A stretch of 64,000 nt of DNA, taken from contig NZ_JARRCW010000001.1 of the NCBI RefSeq assembly GCF_031501865.1, positions 4,044,001-4,108,000 on the forward strand, read 5' to 3'. Each line of letters begins with the position of its first letter. Position 1 is the first letter of the stretch. A program made the position numbers and the translations under genes. The notes beneath the pieces were generated by a model. The model was given only the letters and a program-made list of their open reading frames with translations, did no database searches and had not been told where the DNA came from. This DNA is from Pseudovibrio sp. M1P-2-3. GTDB lineage: Bacteria > Pseudomonadota > Alphaproteobacteria > Rhizobiales > Stappiaceae. Positions 1 to 8,590 of this stretch are shown here, piece after piece.

Positions 1-1
1 A

Positions 2-2338
2 ACAGGTCGTACAAACAGGCAGAAAAGGCCTGCAAAGTGGAGTGTCATTCTACAACAAATGGCGGATCTGGCCATTAAGGCCCACGACTTTTCTTTTGCA
101 AAAATTGTTCTTCAAGAAGCAAATGATCTCGTTCCAAGCGCACAGACACAAGCAAAGCTGGGAAGTGTGCTCCTTTCCCTTGGACAGACGGAGGCCGCGC
201 TGCAGATCCTTCTCAAGTCATATAAGGAGGCACCCCCACTCAGCCCCGCAAGTCATCAATGGCATCGCGAACTTCAGTTAAATCTCGTTAAGGCCTATAG
301 CATAACCGGGAATCCAGAGGCTGCATGGACCCATGCGAAAGAGCTATGGTCTGAAAACAAGGACCCTAGAGATATTGTCCCTATTTTCATTGCTCTCAAA
401 ACAACTGATACAACCAACAGTAACCAAATGTTATGGCTGACGCTTGTCGGGACCACCGGCAAACCGTCCTTATCCAAGGCAGGTTATGTCTTGCAGATCG
501 CCCGCATAATGAAAAGCTCGGGTGAGAACGCCAATGCGTTTATGACCTATGAGCTTGCAAATAAAATCTGGTCCATACCAGAAGCAAGCCTCGAGACGGC
601 ATATCTGGCCTTGGATCTGGGCAACGGATATGAGGCACTTAAGCTCTCCAACAATCTTCAAGGGTTGAGTGCCTACAAGAGTGCCGTTGAGGCCATTCAA
701 TGTGAGGCATATGCTGTTATCGGCAATAAGCAAGCTGCATTGAAATGTACCTTGAAGCGAGCAAATGAAGACCCCAGTTCCTACCATTTACAGGCATTGG
801 CTGCCTCTTTAGCTAAGGAAACCCACAATACGGTCCTAGCATTGGAATATTATAGGCGCGCCTTTGCCTTAAAACCGACAGGATCACTTGCCCGTGAAAT
901 TGGTTTTATCCATGAACAAAAACAAGAGCTTGGGGAGGCAATCCTCTGGTACCGGCGCGCATTCATTAATTTCAAGGATCAAGTCTCAGGCCTCCAGCTG
1001 GCTTTTATTTACATCAATAAAAGCAAGTGGCTGGAAGCTCAAAGTTACCTTAAGTCCATTCAGGTAACTGACTTATCCTCCCCTCAAAAAAGTTCTTATT
1101 TTGAAGCACGTGCTCGGTTAATCTTAAAACTCAGAGCAAATGACCCGGACCAGTCCGCAGTACTGGCTGCGGCACTTGCGGATATGAAGCGCTCCAGAGA
1201 CATTTTTTCGCGGCAAAGTAACCGGTTTTCAGTCGTAAACCTCATGTATTTGCAAGGTGATCTGGATCAAGCTGAAGCTGAGTATGAGCAACTCCCAAAG
1301 AGCGACTACCACAACCCGGAGGTTTTGAACCTAGGAGGGTTTATAGCCAAATCCCGCTCAGATTTGCCCAATGCTATTACTAGGTTCAAAACATCTCTAA
1401 CCATCGACCCCGACCAACCATTAATTACAGAGAACCTCGCCTATACCTATTTGGAGGCAGCAGATAACCCCAATGCCGCCAAGCTCTTCAGACAAAGATT
1501 GTCGGAACTGCCCCGAAACCCAACGGACCCGTCTGTGGAAGAGAAACGGGAACGCTTCCAAAGACAGCTAAGAATATTGGAGATACCATTTTCATTTGTG
1601 GCGAACTCCGGCCTTAGCCCCTCCCGGCAAAATGAGTTCAGCTCTGGGGAGGCTTTTGCAATCCCCAGCAGTAGTCCTTTCGGTTCGGTTGAGCTATCAT
1701 GGAGACCACCGATCATCGGCTTCCGAGATGGAAGGGTTTTTGAAGTTTTTGGGAGAACGCAATGGGCAAACCGGCGAGGAAGTTTCAAGCCCGACCCTAA
1801 TTCCGTTCAAGGTATTGTCGGCATTCGGTATAAACCTCTTCAAAAGCAAAACCTGAAGTTTGGAATGGAGCGGTTTATGAAGGTGGGTGACCTTACAGAG
1901 AATAACTGGCTCATGCACGCCATGTGGTCCTACACTCAGGGCCATGATTTTTTGCCGCTTGTCGATCCGGAAACCCAGGAAATTATTAGTGGCCTCCCAT
2001 ATGTTAATGTGTATCTGGAGCTTGGGAAGTTTTTGCAAAATGAACGGGCAGCCCTGTTCTATGGAGACGGAAGGCTTGGTTATACTTTTCGCCTGAACCG
2101 TAATAATTTACTGTCAATTTTTGCCTACTCTATTGCTAACGGCAGCTGGACCTCACAAGACACAGGCTTTGCAGCGGAAGCAGGTGCTGGCTTTAGCTAC
2201 AAGCTAAGGGGTTTGGAAAACACCTACTATGGCGACCTACTAAATTTGGAGATTTATGGACGTTTTGGCCACGAGGTCTATACGAAAAATGGCGACCGAA
2301 ACGATAGAATTCTGGTGGGCGTTACGACCACGTTTTAA
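2..2338 (+). CDS. nfrA: NfrA-like TPR / outer-membrane beta-barrel protein (5' partial)
   Basis: The frame is open to the left edge, so the gene probably begins upstream; the first ATG in view is at 59. The first ~500 residues are helical TPR-like repeats (alternating ALEYYRRAFALKP and AILWYRRAFINF type segments). The last ~250 residues (from about FSFVANSGLSPSR) are rich in aromatic and alternating residues and end in GVTTTF with a terminal Phe, as in outer-membrane barrels and the C-terminal domain of phage N4 adsorption protein A. NfrA is known as the outer-membrane part of a c-di-GMP-controlled polysaccharide export route that phage N4 uses as receptor. The DUF4434-like gene and wecB directly downstream fit that pathway. 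An NfrB-type glycosyltransferase would be expected just outside the window. Export porin function is inferred. Confidence 0.75.
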   Translation, partial: TGRTNRQKRPAKWSVILQQMADLAIKAHDFSFAKIVLQEANDLVPSAQTQAKLGSVLLSLGQTEAALQILLKSYKEAPPLSPASHQWHRELQLNLVKAYSITGNPEAAWTHAKELWSENKDPRDIVPIFIALKTTDTTNSNQMLWLTLVGTTGKPSLSKAGYVLQIARIMKSSGENANAFMTYELANKIWSIPEASLETAYLALDLGNGYEALKLSNNLQGLSAYKSAVEAIQCEAYAVIGNKQAALKCTLKRANEDPSSYHLQALAASLAKETHNTVLALEYYRRAFALKPTGSLAREIGFIHEQKQELGEAILWYRRAFINFKDQVSGLQLAFIYINKSKWLEAQSYLKSIQVTDLSSPQKSSYFEARARLILKLRANDPDQSAVLAAALADMKRSRDIFSRQSNRFSVVNLMYLQGDLDQAEAEYEQLPKSDYHNPEVLNLGGFIAKSRSDLPNAITRFKTSLTIDPDQPLITENLAYTYLEAADNPNAAKLFRQRLSELPRNPTDPSVEEKRERFQRQLRILEIPFSFVANSGLSPSRQNEFSSGEAFAIPSSSPFGSVELSWRPPIIGFRDGRVFEVFGRTQWANRRGSFKPDPNSVQGIVGIRYKPLQKQNLKFGMERFMKVGDLTENNWLMHAMWSYTQGHDFLPLVDPETQEIISGLPYVNVYLELGKFLQNERAALFYGDGRLGYTFRLNRNNLLSIFAYSIANGSWTSQDTGFAAEAGAGFSYKLRGLENTYYGDLLNLEIYGRFGHEVYTKNGDRNDRILVGVTTTF

Positions 2339-3350
2339 GATAGGTGTCATAACTCTTATCTCTCTTGCGTTCTTTCTTTCCTCTTGCCTCTCCGCAAAAG
2401 AAGACCCCGAACCTCCACGGTGTTTCAAAGTAGAATACAGCTTCATACAGCCATGGGGAGATCATTATTCGGATAGCTATGAGCAATGGGTCAACGAGTT
2501 CGAACAACACAAGAACTTTGGAATTGACCAAATCGTTCTTCAATGGACCTTGTGGGGCACTCAAATTCACTCCTCCCCACCGACACCGCAGTGGTTTCCA
2601 ACGGCCTTGCGTGCAGCCAAAAAAACAGGCGTGAAGTTATGGGTCGGACTTCATTATGACCCGCAGTTCATCATAAAATTGAAAGGCAACAGGGTCAGAA
2701 CCTATCTGGCGCAAAGATCACGGGAAAGCACTGCCCTTGCCAAAGCCCTGATTTCACAGATGGAGGCCCTTGCCTTTCCTGCCGACAACTTCGCAGGGTG
2801 GTACCTGTCTGACGAAGTTGATAGCAAGCTTCTTACCAACGATTTTTATTACCTTTTTCTCTCTCAGTATTTTTTGGAGGTCAGACAGAACCTACAAATA
2901 CTTAGAGGTGTCCCCGTTGCTGTTTCCGCTTATACCGGAGGGAATGGAGATAAGCAGAACCTCGCCTTCCTTTGGAACCAGTTTATGACGGCCACTGGTA
3001 TCAATGTTCTTTTCAACCAAGATGGCGTGGGGGCAAAACTTCAAACCCTCTCACAAGCTGGGGACTACAATCTATTATTGAGCAACTACGCGACTAAATA
3101 CGGCTGGAACATTATTCCAGTGGTTGAGCTGTTCAATATTAAAAAAAGTTCCAATCAGTTTCAGACTGTAAGTGCGTCCCCCCGGCAGGTCATTGAACGT
3201 ATGAATGAAGTTGAACAAAACCGTGATAATCCAGTAGCTGTCTTTTCTCTATCAAGTCATGTTCTTCAGTCAAAGTCTCCATACAAGGCTCAGCTAGAAG
3301 ATTTGTTTAAAGACAATACAATAATATGCCATGATCAACTTCCAATGTAG
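2256..3350 (+). CDS. DUF4434-like TIM-barrel lipoprotein of the NfrA locus
   Basis: The gene overlaps the end of nfrA by 83 bp, or by 50 bp if the ATG at 2289 is used. The upstream ATG at 2256 has GGAG just before it; the 2289 start gives a more ordinary signal peptide. A hydrophobic stretch (IGVITLISLAFFLSSC) ends in a lipobox (LSSC), so the protein is predicted to be lipidated and exported. The body looks like a glycosidase-type barrel: FGIDQIVLQWTLWG, KLWVGLHYDP and FAGWYLSDEVDS, with the SDE acidic pair at a likely active-site strand end. This matches DUF4434-type proteins. In E. coli the nfrA neighbour YbcH occupies a comparable place (gene order recalled from memory). A role in trimming or modifying the exported glycan is inferred. 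Confidence 0.65.
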   Translation: MDVLATRSIRKMATETIEFWWALRPRFKIGVITLISLAFFLSSCLSAKEDPEPPRCFKVEYSFIQPWGDHYSDSYEQWVNEFEQHKNFGIDQIVLQWTLWGTQIHSSPPTPQWFPTALRAAKKTGVKLWVGLHYDPQFIIKLKGNRVRTYLAQRSRESTALAKALISQMEALAFPADNFAGWYLSDEVDSKLLTNDFYYLFLSQYFLEVRQNLQILRGVPVAVSAYTGGNGDKQNLAFLWNQFMTATGINVLFNQDGVGAKLQTLSQAGDYNLLLSNYATKYGWNIIPVVELFNIKKSSNQFQTVSASPRQVIERMNEVEQNRDNPVAVFSLSSHVLQSKSPYKAQLEDLFKDNTIICHDQLPM

Positions 3351-3358
3351 GATGAAAG

Positions 3359-4486
3359 ATGCAGCAGGAGGTATCAAGTAACAGCCATCAGGTACTTTGC
3401 CTCATAGGAACACGGCCAGAAGCCATCAAAATGGCACCTGTGGTGCTCGCTCTCGACCAGCATCCGAAGTTCTCGCCGAAAATTGTTCTCTCTGGTCAGC
3501 ACTCCAATCTCACCAAAGATGCTCTGCACCTGTTTGGGCTGGTGAACTACATTCAGTTAAATCCCCATCTTCAAAACCACAGCCTCGCAACGCAAGCTGC
3601 CACCTACCTTCAAGCAACCAGCACAGCCATCGAGCAGCTTGAGCCCGGATATATGCTTGTTCACGGAGACACCACAACGGGTTTGGCCGGTGCGCTTGCA
3701 GCTTTTTATGCCCGTATTAAAGTCGCTCATGTGGAAGCGGGCCTGCGAAGTGGCGACCTTGACAACCCATTTCCCGAGGAAGCGAACCGCCTACTCATTG
3801 ACCGCCTGTGCGACAAACTCTTTGCCCCGACACATCACTCAGCCTCCTTACTTCTTCGCGAAGGTGTCTCCTCCGATAAAATCATCGTCACCGGCAATAC
3901 CGTGGTTGATGCGCTTCGGTTGATATCAAGCAATTTGGAAGCGGCACATTTTCTGCCGCAACTCAAAGGCCAACTTCCAAAAAACCGTCCGTTTATTCTT
4001 GTCACAACCCATCGCAGGGAAAACTGGGGTAGGCCGATGCATCAGATTTGCAAGGCCATCAAGGAGCTCCTCCTTGAAAACCCTTCCTACTTTGTTGTGC
4101 TGCCCGTCCACCCCAACCCGAATGTTCAGCAAGTCATTCTACCGGAACTTACAAATGTCGACCGGGTCATATTGACCGAACCGCTGGACTATACGGCCTT
4201 GATTGCGCTACAAAAGGACGCGGATTTTATTATGACTGATAGTGGTGGCCTGCAGGAAGAAGCCCCTACTTTTTCAACTCCGGTTCTGGTCCTGCGACAT
4301 ACGACAGAAAGACCGGAGGCTATAGAAGCAGGGTGCTCACGCCTTGTTGGTGTCAACACCGAGGCAATCAAAGCCGGGGCTCAGGAAACAATAGATAAGA
4401 AAAATAAAGACCAGACAATGGTAAACCCCTTCGGTGATGGGCATGCGGCAGAGCGGATCGTTCGTACTATCGCCCAATCCATCTAG
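3359..4486 (+). CDS. wecB: UDP-N-acetylglucosamine 2-epimerase (non-hydrolysing)
   Basis: The product has 375 residues, the usual length for WecB. It carries family motifs in order: GTRPEAIKMAPV near the N-terminus, VHGDTTTGLAGALAAFY, HVEAGLRSGD followed by PEEANR, LVTTHRRENWG, PVHPNPNV, TDSGGLQEEAP and LRHTTERPEA. The enzyme interconverts UDP-GlcNAc and UDP-ManNAc in the cytoplasm. It starts 9 bp after the lipoprotein gene with AGGATGAAAG upstream, so it is probably co-transcribed with nfrA. WecB is required for the NfrA/NfrB glycan in E. coli, which makes the shared operon meaningful: UDP-ManNAc is the likely precursor of the polymer. Confidence 0.93.
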   Translation: MQQEVSSNSHQVLCLIGTRPEAIKMAPVVLALDQHPKFSPKIVLSGQHSNLTKDALHLFGLVNYIQLNPHLQNHSLATQAATYLQATSTAIEQLEPGYMLVHGDTTTGLAGALAAFYARIKVAHVEAGLRSGDLDNPFPEEANRLLIDRLCDKLFAPTHHSASLLLREGVSSDKIIVTGNTVVDALRLISSNLEAAHFLPQLKGQLPKNRPFILVTTHRRENWGRPMHQICKAIKELLLENPSYFVVLPVHPNPNVQQVILPELTNVDRVILTEPLDYTALIALQKDADFIMTDSGGLQEEAPTFSTPVLVLRHTTERPEAIEAGCSRLVGVNTEAIKAGAQETIDKKNKDQTMVNPFGDGHAAERIVRTIAQSI

Positions 4487-4548
4487 CGGGCATGATGAAT
4501 GAACCTGTCACTGCTAAGCACCCTGACAGCAGGCTCATATCTGGTCAG

Positions 4549-4618
4549 AGCAAGAATTCGCTCAAAGTAAATAAGTTAGAATACAAAGTGTGAATGCTAG
4601 TGAACGCAATGTGCTCTA
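4549..4618 (+). repeat. Dispersed ~70-bp intergenic repeat, copy 1
   Basis: This segment, beginning AGCAAGAATTCGCTCAAA, matches the reverse complement of 7501-7570 at about 59 of 70 positions. It lies between wecB and the lactate dehydrogenase gene in non-coding DNA. It ends in GTGCTCTA and contains TGAATGC and TGAACGC half-sites. It looks like a family of intergenic repeats rather than a gene. The rest of 4487-4720 holds only the ribosome site of the next gene. Confidence 0.7.
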
Positions 4619-4720
4619 AAGGTGATAGTCAGGTTCGATTTCTAGTGGTTCATAAAAGCACTGGTTGTACACTTGGGGCACGCTTTCAATAAACATCATT
4701 TCAGGGAGTTTCTTGTATCC

Positions 4721-5860
4721 ATGCTTCTCAATATCGATGATTTTAAGAAGAAAGCCCGCAAACGTGTCCCAAAACTGTTTTTCGAATATGCAGATTCCGG
4801 ATCTTGGACACAAAGCACCTACCGGGAAAATGAAGCTGACTTTGAAAAATTGAAGTTCGTGCCACGGGTTCTGGTCGACATGGCAAACAGAACTCTTGAA
4901 ACAAACATAATTGGCCAGAAGTTTTCTATGCCCGTTGGTTTGGCTCCAGTCGGCATGACAGGCATGCAGCATGCAGATGGAGAAATCCTTGCCGCGCAAG
5001 CTGCAGAAGAATTTGGCATACCTTTCACTCTCTCCACGATGAGTATTTGCTCCCTTGAAGCCGTTGCCGAAAAAACGTCAAGGCCATTCTGGTTCCAACT
5101 CTATGTGATGCGTGACCGCAAGTTTGTGGAAGCGCTTATCGAGAGGGCCAAAGCAGTCAATTGCTCCGCACTGGTGCTCACACTGGATTTACAAATCCTC
5201 GGCCAAAGACATAAGGACATTCGTAATGGTCTGTCTGCGCCCCCGAAATTCAATATGAAACATATCTGGCAGGTGGGTTCACGCCCGCTTTGGTGCCTGC
5301 AAATGCTAGCGACAAAAAATCGTAGTTTCGGCAATATCATAGGACATGCAACTGGTATTTCCGATATGTCGTCGCTCTCGTCATGGACCACACAACAGTT
5401 TGATCCTAGCCTCAGCTGGGAGGATGTTACGTGGATAAAGAAACGATGGGGTGGTCCACTCATCCTGAAGGGGATCATGGACAAGGGCGACGCGCTGAAG
5501 GCTGCCAAAACCGGAGCAGATGCCATCATTGTTTCAAATCATGGAGGACGCCAACTTGATGGAGCCCCTTCCTCTATTTCCGTGTTGCCGGAAATTGTTG
5601 ACAGTGTTGGAAAACATATTGAAGTGCATCTGGACAGTGGAGTTCGCTCGGGGCAGGACATCTTGAGAGCAAAAGCTTTGGGTGCGACAGCCACTTATAT
5701 CGGCCGGCCATATATTTATGGACTGGGGGTGGCGGGCAAAAAAGGCGTTACAAAAGTCCTCGAAATCCTGCGCAACGAACTTGATATCACTATGGCCCAC
5801 TGCGGAAAACGGGATATTAATGAAGTCAATCGCTCCATTCTTTACGGGGGATCTTTGTAG
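4721..5860 (+). CDS. lldD: FMN-dependent L-lactate dehydrogenase
   Basis: The 379-residue product belongs to the FMN-dependent alpha-hydroxyacid oxidising family, which oxidises L-lactate to pyruvate at the inner membrane face. Visible motifs are the N-terminal KLFFEYADSGSW segment, the flavin region MPVGLAPVGMTGMQH, the lysine motif LILKGIMDKGDAL, the catalytic histidine motif SNHGGRQLDGAPSSI, the phosphate-binding DSGVRSGQDILRAKALGA and IGRPYIYGLG. The ATG at 4721 is preferred because AGGGAG lies about 12 bases upstream and homologues start MLLNIDDFK-like. A TTG 48 bp upstream is open but adds an atypical leader. It stands alone, 234 bp after wecB. Glycolate or mandelate as substrate cannot be excluded. 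Confidence 0.88.
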   Translation: MLLNIDDFKKKARKRVPKLFFEYADSGSWTQSTYRENEADFEKLKFVPRVLVDMANRTLETNIIGQKFSMPVGLAPVGMTGMQHADGEILAAQAAEEFGIPFTLSTMSICSLEAVAEKTSRPFWFQLYVMRDRKFVEALIERAKAVNCSALVLTLDLQILGQRHKDIRNGLSAPPKFNMKHIWQVGSRPLWCLQMLATKNRSFGNIIGHATGISDMSSLSSWTTQQFDPSLSWEDVTWIKKRWGGPLILKGIMDKGDALKAAKTGADAIIVSNHGGRQLDGAPSSISVLPEIVDSVGKHIEVHLDSGVRSGQDILRAKALGATATYIGRPYIYGLGVAGKKGVTKVLEILRNELDITMAHCGKRDINEVNRSILYGGSL

Positions 5861-5910
5861 GGTCCAGTTATTTAGCGGGCTGTGTCCGTCCACTCTTTTA
5901 AGGCGAACGG

Positions 5911-5996
5911 GTTCTAGCACCGCATGGAAACCATGCAGTGTTGGACTTGGTCTCGCAGGTAACGAGAGTGGCAAGGCGTGCAGGCCAAAACCTGCG
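5911..5996 (+). ncRNA. Structured-RNA-like segment (three hairpins), possibly a group II intron remnant
   Basis: Three stems follow each other closely: CTAGCAC/GTGTTGG extended by GCATGG-AAA-CCATGC (5914-5944), TCTCG/CGAGA (5951-5967) and GCAGG/CCTGC (5980-5995). The order of stems and the GGTAACGAGAGTGGCAAGG stretch recall domain I of bacterial group II introns. No catalytic domain V or maturase is visible, and an IS630 element is inserted 13 bp further on. The strand and the identity are uncertain. Confidence 0.3.
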
Positions 5997-6093
5997 CAGT
6001 GACTAATAATACCAACGGCACCTGTTTTTGACTCGGGATGAGGATTCCCAAATCACTTGAATTGTGATTCAACATTGGGAAAGGAGATTCCCA

Positions 6094-6609
6094 ATGTCAG
6101 CGATCCCATTGCGCCGAGACTATGATGCTTCTTCGTTACGAACTCTTGCTTGTCAAAGTAAGGATGTCAGGCAGAGCCGCCGCCTTCTTGCTCTTGCTGC
6201 TGTTTATGATGGGTTGTCGCGCTTGGAGGCGGCACGCATGGGCGGCATGGACCGCCAAACACTGCGAGACTGGGTGCATCGGTTTAACGCAGAAGGGCCG
6301 CACGGCCTGTACAATCGTAAGAGCCCGGGCCGTGTCCGGTGGTTAAATAAAGAGCAAATGGCTGAATTTGCAGATCTGGTTGAGGCTGGGCCTGATTTAC
6401 AACAACACGGCGTAATTCGCTGGCGTCGGCGGGATCTGCAAGGTGTGATCGAGCAGAAGTTTGGGGTCAGCTATAGCGAAAGGGCTATTTCAAGCCTCCT
6501 CAGAGTTCTGGGATTTTCTCGGGTCAGCGTTCGGTCACAGCACCCGGCACAGGACGAGCAAGTTATGGAGACATATAAAAAAACTTCCATGCCCGGCTTA
6601 AAGAAATAA
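6094..6609 (+). CDS. IS630 transposase, N-terminal frame (helix-turn-helix)
   Basis: This is the first frame of the two-frame IS630 transposase (171 residues from MSAIPLRRDYD). It carries a helix-turn-helix DNA-binding region (SRRLLALAAVYDGLSRLEAARMGG...TLRDWVHRF). AAAGGAG precedes the ATG at 6094. Near its 3' end is a run of seven A (6577-6583). A -1 slip there continues in the second frame as NFHARLKEIKARLPSQ, exactly as in full-length IS630 transposases, so the functional product is probably a frameshift fusion. Confidence 0.85.
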   Translation: MSAIPLRRDYDASSLRTLACQSKDVRQSRRLLALAAVYDGLSRLEAARMGGMDRQTLRDWVHRFNAEGPHGLYNRKSPGRVRWLNKEQMAEFADLVEAGPDLQQHGVIRWRRRDLQGVIEQKFGVSYSERAISSLLRVLGFSRVSVRSQHPAQDEQVMETYKKTSMPGLKK

Positions 6610-6617
6610 AAGCGCGC

Positions 6618-7157
6618 TTGCCCTCACAAACATCCATGGAAATCTGGTGGCAGGACGAAGCCCGCATTGGTCAAAAAAATGGGCTCACCAGAAGGTGGGC
6701 AAAAAAAGGAACGAGACCACGGGCTCCCAGCGACGGGCGCTATCAATCAACTTATGTATTCGGGGCCATCTGCCCCGCCCACGGCAAAGGGGCAGCACTT
6801 GTTTTGCCCAAAGCCAATACCAATTCCATGCAGCTTCACCTTAAAGAAATCAGCCGAACCGTCGCCAAAGGGGCGCACGCAGTGGTCCTGATGGATCAAG
6901 CGGGTTGGCATACAACGGCAAAACTGAAGTTGCCTGATAATATAACCATCTTGCTGCTCCCACCCCGTTCTCCGGAGCTCAACCCGGTTGAAAATGTTTG
7001 GCAGTACTTACGGCAAAACTGGCTCTCTAACCGAACCTTTCAAGACTACCAGGAAATTGTCGATGCCGCATGTTCCGCTTGGAATAAGCTTATTCAACAA
7101 CCCCACACAATCACATCAATCGGTAGACGAAATTGGGCGCATACAGGTCAATTATAA
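6618..7157 (+). CDS. IS630 transposase, C-terminal frame (DDE catalytic domain)
   Basis: The second frame holds the DDE catalytic core: WWQDEARIGQKNG (first Asp), VVLMDQAGWHTT (second Asp) and PPRSPELNPVENVWQYLR (Glu in the ELNP.E motif). It begins 8 bp after the stop of the first frame in the -1 frame. It is probably translated mainly by frameshifting at the A7 run at 6577-6583 rather than from its own start. It belongs to the element at 6010-7169. Confidence 0.85.
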   Translation: MPSQTSMEIWWQDEARIGQKNGLTRRWAKKGTRPRAPSDGRYQSTYVFGAICPAHGKGAALVLPKANTNSMQLHLKEISRTVAKGAHAVVLMDQAGWHTTAKLKLPDNITILLLPPRSPELNPVENVWQYLRQNWLSNRTFQDYQEIVDAACSAWNKLIQQPHTITSIGRRNWAHTGQL

Positions 7158-7172
7158 GTGCCGTTGGTATAA

Positions 7173-7500
7173 AATGTTTCTTCGGCTTTGGCATTCCACC
7201 TTGCCCGGGATTATTTTATGCAAAATACTGGGGTAACCAACAGCAGTCGAAAAATACGGTTTCCCGCAGCTGCTCGCGACTCTGGAGGGGCTCCTTGTAT
7301 CCGCCGGACCTTTACAGCAAAGCCCGAACAATATCTCACCGGGCCCTTTGAAGATGCGTTACCTCCCCAAAGAACCCCATCCCGACCCATAACTTCACGA
7401 CGGACGGTCCGCCGCTGCTCGTTTTTATGGGCACGAAAACAAGCATAGGGGCATTTACCCGAAGGGGGATAAGTTTTGTGAGGGACGCCCCTCTAGAAAT
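7173..7500 (+). other. Non-coding or degenerate stretch between two IS630 elements
   Basis: No intact gene is recognised. One frame around 7248-7392 reads VEKYGFPQLLATLEGLLVSA and ends PKEPHPDP before a stop. It has protein-like composition but no start codon and an upstream in-frame stop. It may be the tail of a decayed gene cut by the insertion at 6010-7169; I do not recognise the family. Confidence 0.3.
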
Positions 7501-7570
7501 TAGAGCACTTCGCGTTCATTCGCATTCACGCTGTGCACTCTAACTTATTTATTTTGAGCGAATTCTTGTC
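7501..7570 (-). repeat. Dispersed ~70-bp intergenic repeat, copy 2 (inverted relative to copy 1)
   Basis: The reverse complement of this segment matches 4549-4618 at about 85 percent. It is followed at 7571-7592 by a perfect inverted repeat, GTTTGATTGA-AC-TCAATCAAAC. The two repeat copies enclose lldD, the structured segment and the first IS630 element. Confidence 0.7.
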
Positions 7571-7592
7571 GTTTGATTGAACTCAATCAAAC
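7571..7592. repeat. Perfect 10-bp inverted repeat
   Basis: GTTTGATTGA, two bases, then TCAATCAAAC. It abuts the 70-bp repeat and may belong to the same repeat family. It has no T-run, so it is not a convincing terminator. Confidence 0.55.
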
Positions 7593-7631
7593 GGAACGCG
7601 CTTGTCTTATGCTTTTTATATTCTTGAGCCT

Positions 7632-8237
7632 TTATACTGAAACATATCCAGCTGCCTTGAAGTAATTCCAACACTCTTGGGGTGTGAACAGATCGCATAT
7701 GTCACCCAGAGCCTTTATCAAGGTCTCAAAGGTTCTGGCTTTCATTCTGCGTAGGTGTGCTTTGAGCTTGGAAAACGCCATTTCGATAGGATTGAGATCA
7801 GGAGAATAGGGCGGCAGAAAAAGGAACCAACACCCGCTTTGTCTGAGGGCCCTTGCGGCTTCTGGAACTTTGTGTGTGGACAGGTTATCCAGAATGACCA
7901 CCGTTTTAGGGTGCAAGCATGGAGCCAGTTGTGTCGTGATATAAGTGGTGAATGCCTTGCCATTCATGGCCCCGTCCAGAACCCAGGGCGCAATGAGTCC
8001 CTCGTGGGTCAAACCGGCGATAAAGGTCTGGTTCTGCCAGCGTCCAAACGGCGCTGTGTCAAGGGCTCGTTCCCCTTTAAAGGCTCGGCCTCGCAGCCGG
8101 GTTAAATTCGTTTTAACACTGGTTTCATCGAGAAACACCAGTCTCTCAGGCAGATCACGCATTATAGGCTGACGGGTGTGGCGCCATTCATCTCTGGCAT
8201 TTTGTACATGGAGTTTGCCACGCTCGGTTGCCACCAA
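7632..8237 (-). CDS. IS630 type 2 transposase, C-terminal DDE frame
   Basis: The catalytic half has [20 protein letters not shown] (first Asp, with the TN.TRLRGR motif of this subgroup), [11 protein letters not shown] (second Asp) and [18 protein letters not shown] (Glu). It overlaps the N-terminal frame by 76 bp in the -1 frame, consistent with a frameshift fusion at the A8 run. The GTG used to define its start is probably not a real initiation codon. Confidence 0.87.
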   Translation of the reverse strand: MVATERGKLHVQNARDEWRHTRQPIMRDLPERLVFLDETSVKTNLTRLRGRAFKGERALDTAPFGRWQNQTFIAGLTHEGLIAPWVLDGAMNGKAFTTYITTQLAPCLHPKTVVILDNLSTHKVPEAARALRQSGCWFLFLPPYSPDLNPIEMAFSKLKAHLRRMKARTFETLIKALGDICDLFTPQECWNYFKAAGYVSV

Positions 8238-8590
8238 CGATTTTTTTTATAGGTGTAGCCAAGACGGCGCAAAGCCTTGGAGACGGAAGTATGGTGAACC
8301 CTCACTCCCTCAGCCATGAAAAGTGCATCACATAACTCCATCAACGTGATATCTCCGTCTTGATTGACCAGCTCGCGCAAGAAGGAGAGGTAGGGCTCCA
8401 ATTTTCCGCCTCCCTTTGGGCGCCCTGTCCTGACCGGGATTAAACTCTGCCCCTCCCGAACTTTACGGGCCAAGCGAGATCCTGATGCTGGAGAGATCAG
8501 CAGGCGGCGTGCTGCTTCACGCCCGCTCATCCCGGATAAAATGAGCCTTTTAAAGCGAAGGCGTAAATCAAGTGAAAGTGGCCGACCCAT
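8162..8590 (-). CDS. IS630 type 2 transposase, N-terminal frame
   Basis: 142 residues starting [20 protein letters not shown], a helix-turn-helix DNA-binding domain ([20 protein letters not shown]) followed by a winged-helix linker. GGAGGAGATCAC precedes the ATG. A run of eight A (8241-8248 on the reverse strand) lies near the end. A -1 slip there gives [11 protein letters not shown] and continues in the catalytic frame at 7632-8237, the usual IS630 arrangement. Confidence 0.87.
   Translation of the reverse strand: MGRPLSLDLRLRFKRLILSGMSGREAARRLLISPASGSRLARKVREGQSLIPVRTGRPKGGGKLEPYLSFLRELVNQDGDITLMELCDALFMAEGVRVHHTSVSKALRRLGYTYKKNRWWQPSVANSMYKMPEMNGATPVSL

Larger units (their letters stand above)
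6010..7169 (+). mobile_element. IS630-family insertion sequence, type 1, copy 1 (1160 bp)
   Basis: The ends are TACCAACGGCAC and GTGCCGTTGGTA, a perfect 12-bp inverted repeat. The element is flanked by TAA on both sides (6007-6009 and 7170-7172), which I read as a 3-bp target duplication. A TA duplication with shorter ends is the usual IS630 reading and is also possible here. Copy 2 of the same element is at 55371-56519. This copy keeps both reading frames intact and is probably the active form. Confidence 0.9.

Noticed and set aside
2408-2419. 12-bp match to the tRNA-Leu gene (CGAACCTCCACG), a possible distal attachment site
   Set aside because: It lies inside the DUF4434-type gene, is too short and does not extend to the tRNA 3' end; chance match.
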